Source: Streptomyces zhihengii (GTDB lineage Bacteria; Actinomycetota; Actinomycetes; Streptomycetales; Streptomycetaceae). Taken from it: a stretch of 64,000 bases of DNA. A program made the position numbers and the translations under genes. Positions 42,900 through 50,471 of this stretch are shown in pieces. Location of the stretch: positions 5,729,501-5,793,500 of the forward strand of contig NZ_JAFEJA010000001.1 in the NCBI RefSeq assembly GCF_016919245.1. Reading direction: 5' to 3'. Within the stretch, counting starts at the first letter, position 1, and the number at the start of each line of letters is the position of its first letter. The notes under the pieces were generated by a model. That model saw only the letters and a program-made list of their open reading frames with translations. It did not search any database and was not told where the DNA came from.

Positions 42900-44015
42900 A
42901 TGACTGAGTCGGGCGGCGGGCGTGAGGCCCAACTCAAGCACACCGGTCTGCGGCCCGGATGGACGACCGGGGCCTGCGCCACGGCGGCCACGACCGCCGC
43001 GTACACGGCACTGCTGACCGGGGACTTCCCCGATCCGGTGACCATCACCCTGCCCAAGGGGCAGACCCCGTCCTTCGCCCTCGCCGTCGAGAGCCTGGAA
43101 GCCGCCTCGGCCACCGCCGGGATCGTGAAGGACGCCGGCGACGACCCGGACGTCACCCACGGCGCGCTGGTCCGCGCCACCGTGCGGGTGCTGCCCGCCG
43201 GGTCCGGCGTCGTCTTCCGCGCGGGGCCCGGCGTGGGCACGGTCACCCGGCCCGGACTGCCGCTCGACGTGGGGGAGCCGGCGATCAACCCGGTGCCGCG
43301 GCAGATGATGCGCGACCACGTCGCCCTGGTGGCCGCGCGCCACGGCGGGACGGGGGACGTGGAGATCACCGTGTCCGTCGACGACGGGGAGGAGATCGCC
43401 CGCTCCACCTGGAACCCGCGGCTCGGCATCCTCGGCGGGCTGTCCGTCCTCGGGACGACGGGGATCGTGGTGCCCTACTCGTGCTCGGCGTGGATCGACT
43501 CCATCCGGCGCGGGGTGGACGTGGCCCGGGCGGCGGGGCGCACCCATGTCGCCGGGTGCACAGGCTCGACGTCGGAGAAGACCGTGGTCTCCGTGTACGG
43601 CCTGCCCGAGGACGCGCTCCTCGACATGGGGGACTTCGCGGGGGCGGTGCTCAAGTACGTGCGCCGGCACCCGGTCGAACGCCTCACCGTCTGCGGCGGG
43701 TTCGCCAAGCTGTCCAAGCTCGCGGCGGGCCACTTGGACCTCCACTCGGCGCGCTCCCAGGTGGACAAGGGGTTCCTGGCGGAGCTGGCCCGGACGGGCG
43801 GGGCGGACGCGGCGCTCGTCGCGGAGATCGCCGCGGCGAACACGGGGCTGGCGGCGCTGCGCCTCTGCGAGGCGGCCGGTGTCCCGCTGGGCGACCTCGT
43901 CGCCACCGCCGCGCGGGACGAGGCCCTCGGGGTGCTCCGCGGGGCGCCGGTCGCGGTGGACGTGATCTGCGTGGACCGGGCCGGGGTGGTCGTCGGGCGC
44001 TCCGGGGTGGCGTAG
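42900..44015 (+). CDS. cbiD: Cobalt-precorrin-5B C1-methyltransferase CbiD
   Basis: 371 residues. LRPGWTTGACATAATTAAYTAL is the CbiD N-terminal signature; INPVPRQMMRDHV, LGILGGLSVLGTTGIVVPYS, and VCGGFAKLSKLAAGHLDLHS are further landmarks. CbiD methylates C1 and deacylates in the anaerobic pathway, in place of the aerobic CobF. It accompanies aerobic enzymes here, and no cobF is seen in the window. GGGGG lies 6 bp before the ATG at 42900. It is convergent with cobM across a repeat-filled gap. Confidence 0.95.
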   Translation: MTESGGGREAQLKHTGLRPGWTTGACATAATTAAYTALLTGDFPDPVTITLPKGQTPSFALAVESLEAASATAGIVKDAGDDPDVTHGALVRATVRVLPAGSGVVFRAGPGVGTVTRPGLPLDVGEPAINPVPRQMMRDHVALVAARHGGTGDVEITVSVDDGEEIARSTWNPRLGILGGLSVLGTTGIVVPYSCSAWIDSIRRGVDVARAAGRTHVAGCTGSTSEKTVVSVYGLPEDALLDMGDFAGAVLKYVRRHPVERLTVCGGFAKLSKLAAGHLDLHSARSQVDKGFLAELARTGGADAALVAEIAAANTGLAALRLCEAAGVPLGDLVATAARDEALGVLRGAPVAVDVICVDRAGVVVGRSGVA

Positions 44016-44120
44016 CGCCCCGCGCGGGGCGTGGCGGGGCGCCGGGACGCGGGCTGCCGGGGGTGCGGGCCCGGGGCCGCCGCCCGCCGCGCGCCCCGCT
44101 CCGCGCGGGTGTCCTGCAAG

Positions 44121-44161
44121 CTCCCCCTACGGCCTGGCGTCCGTGGGCGGTGCCCCCAGGA
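44121..44161. repeat. Interspersed 41-bp repeat, copy 1
   Basis: CTCCCCCTACGGCCTGGCGT, then CCGTGGGCGGTGCCCCCAGGA: 41 bp with only three mismatches to 46647-46687. It lies in the 382-bp gap between cbiD and cobM. The CTCCCCCTxCGGCCTGGC...GGTGCCCCCAGG pattern resembles short dispersed intergenic sequences of Streptomyces. Confidence 0.65.
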
Positions 44162-44238
44162 CGGGCGGGATTCTCCAGCCCGTCCGGCGATCGAGGACAC
44201 GGCCGGAGGCCGTGCCCGGGCCACCAGCCCGCGCCGGG

Positions 44239-44378
44239 GCCGCGGGCTGGGTCGGCTACCTCCGGGGCCGCGGGCTGGGCGGGCTACCTCCGGGGCCGCG
44301 GGCTGGGCGGGCTACCTCCGGGGCCGCGGCCTGGGCGGGCTACCTCCGGGCCCGCAGCCTGGGCCGGCCCCCTCCGGG
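44239..44378. repeat. Five tandem copies of a 28-bp unit
   Basis: Units beginning GCCGCGGGCTGGGCGGGCTA and ending CCTCCGGG start at 44239, 44267, 44295, 44323 and 44351. Copies 2 and 3 are identical; copies 1, 4 and 5 carry substitutions, most in the last. 28 is not a multiple of three, and no frame is conserved, so this is a noncoding minisatellite between convergent cbiD and cobM. It may vary between strains. Confidence 0.85.
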
Positions 44379-44397
44379 ATCCGGCGCCCGCGGCGCC

Positions 44398-45147
44398 TCA
44401 GCACACGTGGCGGTCGCGTTCCGGTGAGTACAGGTGGCTGTCGCGGAACTGGGTCGCCGCCAGTGTGCGCCCGACGAGGATGACCGCCGTGCGCACCACG
44501 CCCGCCGCCTTCACCTGGGGCGCGATGTCCTCCAGGGTGCCGCGCAGGACCAGTTCGTCGGGGCGGCTGGCCATCGCGACGACCGCCGCGGGGCAGTCGG
44601 CGCCGTAGTGGGGGAGCAGTTCGGCGACGACGCGGTCGACGTAGCGGGCGGCCAGGTGCAGCACGAGCAGCGCCCCGCTGCGCCCCAGCGTCGCGAGGTC
44701 CTCGCCCTTTGGCATGGGCGTCGCCTGCTGGGCGATGCGCGTGAGGATGACCGTCTGGCCGACCGTCGGCACGGTCAGCTCCCGCTTCAGCGCGGCCGCC
44801 GCCGCGGCGAACGCGGGCACGCCGGGGACCACTTCGTACGGCACCCCCGCCGCGTCGAGGCGGCGCATCTGCTCGGCGACGGCGCTGAAGACCGACGGGT
44901 CGCCGGAGTGCAGCCGGGCCACGTCGTGGCCCTCCTCGTGGGCGCGGACGAGTTCGGCCGTGATGGCGTCCAGGTCGAGCCGGGCGGTGTCGACGAGGCG
45001 GGCGTCCGGCGGGCACTCGGCGAGGAGTTCGGTCGGCACCAGGGAGCCCGCGTACAGGCAGACCCCGCACGACGCCAGCGTCCGCGCGCCGCGGACGGTG
45101 ATGAGGTCGGCGGCTCCGGGGCCCGCACCGATGAAGTACACGGTCAT
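44398..45147 (-). CDS. cobM: Precorrin-4 C11-methyltransferase CobM
   Basis: 249 residues. MTVYFIGAGPGAADLITVRG is the standard N-terminus of CobM/CbiF, followed by CLYAGSLVPTELL, DVARLHSGDPSVFSAVAEQM (HSGDPS motif), YEVVPGVPAFAAAAAALKREL, and VILTRIAQQATPMPKGEDL. It adds the C11 methyl to precorrin-4, giving precorrin-5. It is coupled to upstream cobL through ATGA (45144-45147). The stop is 20 bp from the 28-bp repeat array. Confidence 0.96.
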   Translation of the reverse strand: MTVYFIGAGPGAADLITVRGARTLASCGVCLYAGSLVPTELLAECPPDARLVDTARLDLDAITAELVRAHEEGHDVARLHSGDPSVFSAVAEQMRRLDAAGVPYEVVPGVPAFAAAAAALKRELTVPTVGQTVILTRIAQQATPMPKGEDLATLGRSGALLVLHLAARYVDRVVAELLPHYGADCPAAVVAMASRPDELVLRGTLEDIAPQVKAAGVVRTAVILVGRTLAATQFRDSHLYSPERDRHVC

Positions 45148-46394
45148 GACATCTCTCCAGACTTGGTGACGGACCACTGGGTGACGGGCATCGCCTGGCG
45201 CCAGCCCGTGAAGCCGCCGACGGGGACGGCGTGCGCGACGGCGAGCCGGACCAGTTCGCCGCCGTGGGCGCGGTACCGCTCGGCGAGCAGCGCCTCGGAC
45301 TCCAGGGTGACCGTGTTGGCGACCAGACGGCCGCCCGCCGGCAGCGCCTCCCAGCAGGCGTCGAGCAGGCCGGGGGCGGTGAGCCCGCCGCCGATGAACA
45401 CCGCGTCGGGGCGCGGGAGTCCGGCGAGCGCGGCGGGGGCGGCGCCGGTGACGACGCGCAGCGCGGGGACGCCGAGGGCGTCGGCGTTGCGGGCGATGCG
45501 CGCGGCGCGGACCGGGTCGCGTTCCACGGTGACGGCGCGGCAGTCGCGGTGGGCGCGCATCCATTCCGCCGCGACGGACCCGGAGCCGCCGCCGACGTCC
45601 CACAGCAGTTCCCCGGGGGCGGGGGCGAGCGCGGCGAGCGTCGCGGCGCGGACATGGCGCTTGGTGAGCTGGCCGTCGTGTTCGTACGCCTCGTCGGGGA
45701 GCCCGGGGACCGCACCGAGCCGGGGCGTGTCCGGGGCCCGGCGGCAGTCGAGCGCGACGACGTTCAGCGGGTCGCCCGGCGGCTCGTCCCAGGTGCCGGC
45801 GACCCCGTCGACGAGACGTTCTGCGTCCGCGCCGAGCTGTTCGAGCACGCGAACGCGGCTGAGGCCCCAGCCGCGTTCGCGCAGCAGGCCGGCCACCTCG
45901 GCGGGGGTGTCCGCACCGGCGCTCAGGACGAGCACCCGCCGGCCGTCGTGGAGCGCCGCCGCGAGCCGGGCGGCGGGGCGGCCGACGAGGGACACGACCT
46001 CGGTGTCCTCGACCGGCCAGCCGAGACGGGCGCAGGCGTGGGAGACGGACGAGGGGTGCGGCAGCACCCGCAGGGCGCCGTCGCCGAGGGTCTCGGTGAG
46101 CGCGCGGCCGATGCCGTAGTACATGGGGTCGCCGCTGGCGAGGACGGCGATCCGGCGTCCGGCGTGCTCGGCGAGGAGCGCCGGGACGGCGGGGCGCAGC
46201 GGGCTGGGCCAGCGCACCCGCAGACCGGTGCAGGTGCCGGGCAGCAGATCGAGCTGCCGGGGCCCGCCGATGAGGACTTCGGCGCCCCGGAGGGCGTCGT
46301 GGGCGGCGGGGGAGAGGCCGGGCCAGCCGTCGGCCCCGATCCCGACGACGGTGACGGCTGGTGCGCGGTGGGCCGGGGGCGGTGCGGGCGTCAC
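45144..46394 (-). CDS. cobL: Precorrin-6Y C5,15-methyltransferase (decarboxylating) CobL
   Basis: 416 residues with two domains. The N-terminal class III methyltransferase part (CbiE-like) has VTVVGIGADGWPGLSPAAHDAL, GGPRQLDLLP, VLASGDPMYYGIGRAL, and VLPHPSSVSHACARLGWP. The C-terminal Rossmann-type part (CbiT-like) has LLWDVGGGSGSVAAEWMRAH and RPDAVFIGGGLTAPG. It methylates C5 and C15 and decarboxylates the C12 acetate. GTG start at 46392-46394; a 331-bp GC-rich gap precedes it, so it may have its own promoter. Confidence 0.95.
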   Translation of the reverse strand: MTPAPPPAHRAPAVTVVGIGADGWPGLSPAAHDALRGAEVLIGGPRQLDLLPGTCTGLRVRWPSPLRPAVPALLAEHAGRRIAVLASGDPMYYGIGRALTETLGDGALRVLPHPSSVSHACARLGWPVEDTEVVSLVGRPAARLAAALHDGRRVLVLSAGADTPAEVAGLLRERGWGLSRVRVLEQLGADAERLVDGVAGTWDEPPGDPLNVVALDCRRAPDTPRLGAVPGLPDEAYEHDGQLTKRHVRAATLAALAPAPGELLWDVGGGSGSVAAEWMRAHRDCRAVTVERDPVRAARIARNADALGVPALRVVTGAAPAALAGLPRPDAVFIGGGLTAPGLLDACWEALPAGGRLVANTVTLESEALLAERYRAHGGELVRLAVAHAVPVGGFTGWRQAMPVTQWSVTKSGEMS

Positions 46395-46725
46395 GGAGTC
46401 GGGTACCTCGGGTGGGCGGGGAGGGGTCGGTGCCGCACTCTACTCGGGCGCCCCGGAGAGCTTCGATGCCGGTCGGGGCCGGGGCTCCGGGCCCGTGGGC
46501 CCCGCGCGCCGGGGCGCCGGTGGGCGTCCGCGCCGTGGTGCCGGTGGGCCCGCGCGCCGGGGGCGCCGGTGGGGCTCGCTCGGGGCGGGGGCGCTGCCTC
46601 CGCGCGGGCAGGTGGCCGCCGCACGGCCTGCGGCCGTGTCCTCCGTCTCCCCCTGCGGCCTGGCGGCCGCGGGCGGTGCCCCCAGGAGCGGGCCGAAAGG
46701 GCGCGCCACGCGGCACACTGGACGC
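46395..46725. other. GC-rich intergenic gap between cobL and the DUF2277 gene
   Basis: 331 bp without a gene. It holds partial repeats of GCGCCGGTGGG-type words (46500-46575) and the second copy of the 41-bp interspersed repeat (46647-46687). Divergent promoters for cobL (leftward) and DUF2277 (rightward) should lie here, but none is clear. Confidence 0.5.
46647..46687. repeat. Interspersed 41-bp repeat, copy 2
   Basis: CTCCCCCTGCGGCCTGGCGG, then CCGCGGGCGGTGCCCCCAGGA; same orientation as 44121-44161, three mismatches in 41 bp. It lies just before the DUF2277 gene. Confidence 0.65.
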
Positions 46726-46977
46726 ATGTGCCGCAGCATCAAGACTCTCCGTCCGCCCGTGCTCCCCGAGGAGGCCACCGAGGAGGACATGCACGCAGCC
46801 GCCCTGCAGTACGTGCGCAAGGTGTCCGGCTTCCGGGCGCCCGCCGCGCACAACAAGGAGGTGTTCGACCGGGCCGTCGCCGAGATCACCGAGGCCACCC
46901 AGCGTCTGCTGGACGGTCTGGAGGTGCGGGGCGCCGCTACGCGGCAGGCCGCCCGGACCGCTCCGGACGCCGCATGA
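46726..46977 (+). CDS. DUF2277 family protein
   Basis: 83 residues: MCRSIKTLRPPVLPEEATEE, then DMHAAALQYVRKVSGFRAPA, then AHNKEVFDRAVAEITEATQR and a variable tail. The MCRSIKTLRPP start and VRKVSGFRAPAxxN are diagnostic of DUF2277, a small actinobacterial and proteobacterial family of unknown function. Its 3' end overlaps the convergent DedA gene by 41 bp, so its last 13 residues are coded antisense to the end of dedA. Confidence 0.9.
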   Translation: MCRSIKTLRPPVLPEEATEEDMHAAALQYVRKVSGFRAPAAHNKEVFDRAVAEITEATQRLLDGLEVRGAATRQAARTAPDAA

Positions 46978-47572
46978 CGTAGGCGGCGAGCAGCCCGGCC
47001 CCGAACAGCGCGAGCACGGAGACGGCCGCGCCGATCCAGCTCGCGCCGAGCCACTGGCCGCCGAACCAGCCGAGGCCGACGCTGTAACCGGCCCAGATCA
47101 GGCCGGCCAGCGCCGACCAGGGCAGGAACTCCTTGATCTTGCGCTGGGCCGCGCCCGCGCCCAGGGACACCACGGAGCGTCCCGCGGGGGCGAAGCGGGC
47201 GACGACGACGAGCGCGCCGCCGCCCCGGCCGAGCGCGATGCCGAGACGTTCCTGTGCGCGGGTCAGGCGGCGCGAGCGGGCGATGGCCCGGTCGAAGCGG
47301 GCACCGCCGCGCCGGGCGAGCCGGTAGGCGAAGAGGTCGCCGAGCACGGAGGCGGTCGCCGCGCACAGCAGCAGCACCAGCAGGGAGGGCACCTCCCGCT
47401 GCACGCCGCCGGCGGAGACGCCCGCGGTGGAGCCGGCGGCGGCCGCGGTCGCCGCGGTGATGACCAGGACGCCGCTGGGCAGGACGGGCAGGAAGACGTC
47501 GAGCAGGACGGACAGGGCCACGACGGCGTAGATCCAGGGACTGCCGGTCAGCGGCCCGAGACTCTCCAGCAC
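46937..47572 (-). CDS. DedA family membrane protein
   Basis: 211 residues with about five hydrophobic segments. The DedA core is recognisable: IYAVVALSVLLDVFLPVLPSGVLVITAA, then LGDLFAYRLARRGGARFDRA, and VVVARFAPAGRSVVSLGAG, which corresponds to the family R-F-x-P-x-x-R motif. Residues after 150 form further helices (LPWSALAGLIWAGYSVGLGW). The family acts in membrane lipid or proton homeostasis. The start at 47572 begins MLESLGPLTGSP. It overlaps the convergent DUF2277 gene by 41 bp. Confidence 0.85.
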   Translation of the reverse strand: MLESLGPLTGSPWIYAVVALSVLLDVFLPVLPSGVLVITAATAAAAGSTAGVSAGGVQREVPSLLVLLLCAATASVLGDLFAYRLARRGGARFDRAIARSRRLTRAQERLGIALGRGGGALVVVARFAPAGRSVVSLGAGAAQRKIKEFLPWSALAGLIWAGYSVGLGWFGGQWLGASWIGAAVSVLALFGAGLLAAYVMRRPERSGRPAA

Positions 47573-47897
47573 GTTGGCTCTCCCGGCCCGGCCCCCCGGC
47601 CGCTCGACGACACGGCCGCCGTGCCGTGGTGGGGGCGGCAGGTCGGCTCGACAGCTGTACAGCGTACGCGGGGGACGGGACGCGGAGATCCGCAGGGGGC
47701 GGGATGTCGTACGGCACGCGAATGCGGAGGACAGGTATGCGAACGGCCCCGCTCCGGGCGCCCTTGGGGGACAAGGGGGATCCGTGCGGCGGCCGTCTCC
47801 GGGCGGCCGATGCGGAATGTCCGGCGCGGCGCCCGCACGTCCGGCGCGACGCCCGGCCCTGCGGAGGGGCCGGGCGTACGCGGGGTGTCCGGGCGGC
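47573..47897. other. Gene-free gap between DedA and DoxX genes
   Basis: 325 bp on the leftward strand upstream of DedA. A slightly less GC-rich stretch at 47650-47750 (including GTACAGCGTACGC) may carry the DedA promoter. The rest is GC-rich with direct CCGGCGCGGCGCCCGCACGT-like words near 47820-47850. No gene is seen. Confidence 0.5.
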
Positions 47898-48356
47898 TCA
47901 GGCCGTGACGGGGGCCCGTTCGGCGCGGGCCGTGGCGTCGGCGGTCCGGGCGGCCAACAGGCCGTCGAGCGCGAAGGCGCCGGGGCCGGTGAAGACCAGG
48001 AGCAGGAACGCCCAGCAGAACATCGCGGACGCCTCGCCCCCGTTGGTCAGCGGGAACAGCGATTCGGGCTGGTGGACGACGAAGTAGGCGTACGCCATCG
48101 AGCCGGAGGCGAGGAACGCGGCGCTGCGGGTGCCGAGGCCGAGCATGACCAGGCCGCCGGCGGCGAGCTGTATCACCGCCGCGTACCAGCCGGGCCAGGT
48201 GCCGATGTCGACGGTGCCGCCGTTCCGGCCGCCGAGCACGCCGAAGAGGGAGGCGGCGCCGTGGCAGGCGAACAGCAGGCCGACGACGGCGCGGAAGAGG
48301 CCGAGTGCGTAGGGCTGGGCCCGGTGCAGGGGGCCGGACGGGGAGGGAACGTGCAT
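47898..48356 (-). CDS. DoxX family membrane protein
   Basis: 152 residues with four membrane segments: LGLFRAVVGLLFACHGAASLFG, YAAVIQLAAGGLVMLGLGTR, AAFLASGSMAYAYFVVHQPE, and FCWAFLLLVFTGPGAFALDGL. The pattern with R near helix 1, a GG-containing loop and AYxxVHxP, then NGGE, matches DoxX. In actinobacteria DoxX proteins take part in membrane redox protection. A less GC-rich region with an AACTT-N8-AAGTT dyad lies 74-91 bp upstream and may control it. Confidence 0.9.
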   Translation of the reverse strand: MHVPSPSGPLHRAQPYALGLFRAVVGLLFACHGAASLFGVLGGRNGGTVDIGTWPGWYAAVIQLAAGGLVMLGLGTRSAAFLASGSMAYAYFVVHQPESLFPLTNGGEASAMFCWAFLLLVFTGPGAFALDGLLAARTADATARAERAPVTA

Positions 48357-48429
48357 GGGGGGACTCCTTCGGCAGTGGGGGACGGTACCGACGGGGAGTC
48401 ACAGGGTAGGGGCCCCTGCTTATGCTTGC

Positions 48430-48447
48430 AACTTCAACAATAAAGTT
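48430..48447. promoter_or_regulatory. AACTT-N8-AAGTT dyad upstream of DoxX gene
   Basis: Located in the AT-richest stretch of the region (TTGCAACTTCAACAATAAAG, then TTCCAG). The 5-bp arms are symmetrical and the spacer contains CAACAATA. Such sites are commonly bound by MarR-type repressors. No regulator gene is adjacent, so this is tentative. Confidence 0.4.
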
Positions 48448-48514
48448 CCAGAACAATGCCCACGTCCGACGGGGTGGGGTGGGGTAGGGGGGTGCCCCGC
48501 CCGGCCCCCGTTGG

Positions 48515-48666
48515 TCAACTCCCCTCCGTCGGGCCGTGGTCGGGCGTGCTCCTCAACTCCCGTCCGTCGGAACGCTGTCGGGCACGCCCGTCAACTCCCG
48601 TTCGTCGGGCTACGGTCGGGCGCGTCCCTCAACTCCCGTCCGTCAGGCTGCGGTCGAGCACGCCCG
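48515..48666. repeat. Four tandem 38-bp repeats overlapping the PhoD-like gene end
   Basis: Units start TCAACTCCC at 48515, 48553, 48591 and 48629, each 38 bp, with a consensus of TCAACTCCCGTCCGTCGGGC, then TACGGTCGGGCACGCCCG and 3-6 differences per copy. The TCA that opens the last unit is the complement of the TGA stop of the leftward PhoD-like gene, so the unit at 48629-48666 encodes that protein's last 12 residues while the other three lie downstream. The array looks like duplication of the gene's 3' end. Confidence 0.9.
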
Positions 48667-50320
48667 TCAGCCGTGCCCCCGCGCGGTCGGTCCCCCGGCG
48701 CCCCCGCTTCGCGTCCGACGTGGCGCGCTCCAGGCGCAGCCGCGCCGTGCGTCCCCGCAGCGTCAGCGTCATGAGCTGGTTGCCGAACCACGGCCCGCCC
48801 GCGCGCTCCCAGCGGACCGCCGGACGCGCCACCCGCCCGTGCCGGGCGAGGAGATGGCCGATGCCCTTGGCGAACCGGCTCCAGCCGAAACGGAATCCGG
48901 CCCTTATGGCCGCCGGCACCGAGTTGTGCAGCGGGGAGCAGGTGAGCTGGAAGACACGGGAGCGCGGCTGCTGCCCTGCGGGCCACACGGGCTCCGCGAC
49001 GTACGCGTGGTGCACGTCGCCGGAGAGCACGCACACCGTCGCGGGGGCGGCCTCGCCCCTGCCCACCTCGGCGACCGTGTCCGTCAGCCGCCCGAACGAC
49101 GCGGTGAACGCCGCCCAGTGCTCCAGGTCCGCCCGCCGGCGCAGCCACTCGCCGAACCGGGCCCATCGCGGCCCGCGTTCGCCCCGGCAGAGCGCCGCGT
49201 GCCAGCCCTCCGCGAAGTGGACCATCGGCGGCAGCAGCCACGGGAGCGAGGTCCCGACCAGCAGATGGTCGACGCCGCCGGGGTCGTCGAAGGCCTGCGT
49301 CCGCAGCCAGGCGGCCTCCTCGGCGTCCAGCATCGACCGGTGCTGCTCCTCCAGCACCCGCGCGGCCCGGGTGTCGACCATCAGCAGCCGGGTGCGGCCG
49401 AAGTCCCTGCGGTAGCTCCAGCGCACCGACGCCGGGTCGGCGTCGGCGCGTTCGGCGAAGGCGCGCAGCACCTCCGTCCCGTCCTCGGCCGCCAGCACCG
49501 CCGCGTACAGCGGGTCCTCCGCGAGTTCGGCGGGGGAGAGGTTCCCGAGGTGCTGGTAGACCCAGTACGACATCAGGCCGCCGGTGATCCGCTCGTGCCA
49601 CCAGGACGTCGCCCGCATGTCGGCCACCCAGGCCGCGCTGGTGTTCCAGTCGTCGATGACGTCGTGGTCGTCGAAGATCATGCAGCTGGGCACGGTGGAG
49701 AGCAGCCAGCGCAGCTCGGGGTCGCCCCAGGACTCGTCGTAGAGGTGGGTGTACTCGGCGTAGTCGGCGACCTGGTCGGGCGGGGCGGTGGCGCCGGTGC
49801 CCGCGCGGCTCCGGTGCCGGGCGATCCACTCGCGGGTGCCGGCGGAGGTCTCGTCGGCGTACACCTGGTCGCCGAGGAGCAGGAGGACGTCCGGCCGTTC
49901 GGCCCCCGGGTCGCCGGCGAGCCGGGCGGCGAGGGTGTCGAGGACGTCCGGGCCCACCGGGTCCTCGCCCATGGCCGGCGCCGCCCACCGGCACGAGCCG
50001 AAGGCGACCACCGCGCCCGTCGCGGGGACCGGCGGTGTGTGGATGGTGCTGGGCGGCAGCGTCGAGTCCGCGAGGGGCCACACCCGCTCGCCGTCGAGCA
50101 GCACCTCGTACGCGGTCGCGGTCCCCGGGGCCAGCCCCGTCACCACCACCAGCGCGTAGTGGTGGCCGGCGACGCGGAACGTCGCCGCCGATCCCCCGGC
50201 GCCGCCGGCGCAGCGGACCTCCGCCGTGCACGCCCGGTCGGTCTCGACCCACACCGTCGCGCTCGTGCCCGATTCCCAGTCCACGTGCCGCAGGAGCGGT
50301 CCCAGCCTCAGGCCGGCCAT
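48629..50320 (-). CDS. PhoD-like metallophosphatase
   Basis: 563 residues from ATG 50318-50320, preceded by GAAGGGGA. The N-terminus LGPLLRHVDWESGTSATVWVETDR is the Fn3-like PhoD N-domain. The catalytic part has FGSCRWA, LLLLGDQVYADET, MIFDDHDVIDDWNTSAAW, LLMVDTRAAR, HLLVGTSLPWLLPPM, and CVLSGDVHHAYVAE, the metal-binding Asp/His set of this superfamily. No signal peptide is seen, so it may be cytoplasmic, unlike Tat-exported PhoD. Its last residues (GVLDRSLTDGS) are encoded by one unit of the 38-bp repeat. Confidence 0.92.
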   Translation of the reverse strand: MAGLRLGPLLRHVDWESGTSATVWVETDRACTAEVRCAGGAGGSAATFRVAGHHYALVVVTGLAPGTATAYEVLLDGERVWPLADSTLPPSTIHTPPVPATGAVVAFGSCRWAAPAMGEDPVGPDVLDTLAARLAGDPGAERPDVLLLLGDQVYADETSAGTREWIARHRSRAGTGATAPPDQVADYAEYTHLYDESWGDPELRWLLSTVPSCMIFDDHDVIDDWNTSAAWVADMRATSWWHERITGGLMSYWVYQHLGNLSPAELAEDPLYAAVLAAEDGTEVLRAFAERADADPASVRWSYRRDFGRTRLLMVDTRAARVLEEQHRSMLDAEEAAWLRTQAFDDPGGVDHLLVGTSLPWLLPPMVHFAEGWHAALCRGERGPRWARFGEWLRRRADLEHWAAFTASFGRLTDTVAEVGRGEAAPATVCVLSGDVHHAYVAEPVWPAGQQPRSRVFQLTCSPLHNSVPAAIRAGFRFGWSRFAKGIGHLLARHGRVARPAVRWERAGGPWFGNQLMTLTLRGRTARLRLERATSDAKRGRRGTDRAGARLTGVLDRSLTDGS

Positions 50321-50471
50321 GGCGAGTCCCCTTCCGGCGCCCCGCACGGTACGGGGCGGCCGCTCCACGGTACGGAACGACGGCGCGAAGGGCGCTGTTC
50401 CGCACGCGGCGGGGTACGCCCGTGCGCCGCCCCGCGCGCCCCCGGCCCCGGGAGCGCGCGGCCGCGGTGGG

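Noticed and set aside
44239..44378. Possible CRISPR array (regular 28-bp units)
   Set aside because: The units are directly adjacent without spacers, and no cas gene is in the window. A CRISPR array needs repeat-spacer alternation.
48515..48666. Possible CRISPR or phage tail-fibre repeat (38-bp units)
   Set aside because: No spacers, no cas genes, and the last unit is coding for the PhoD-like protein end; a simple tandem duplication explains it.
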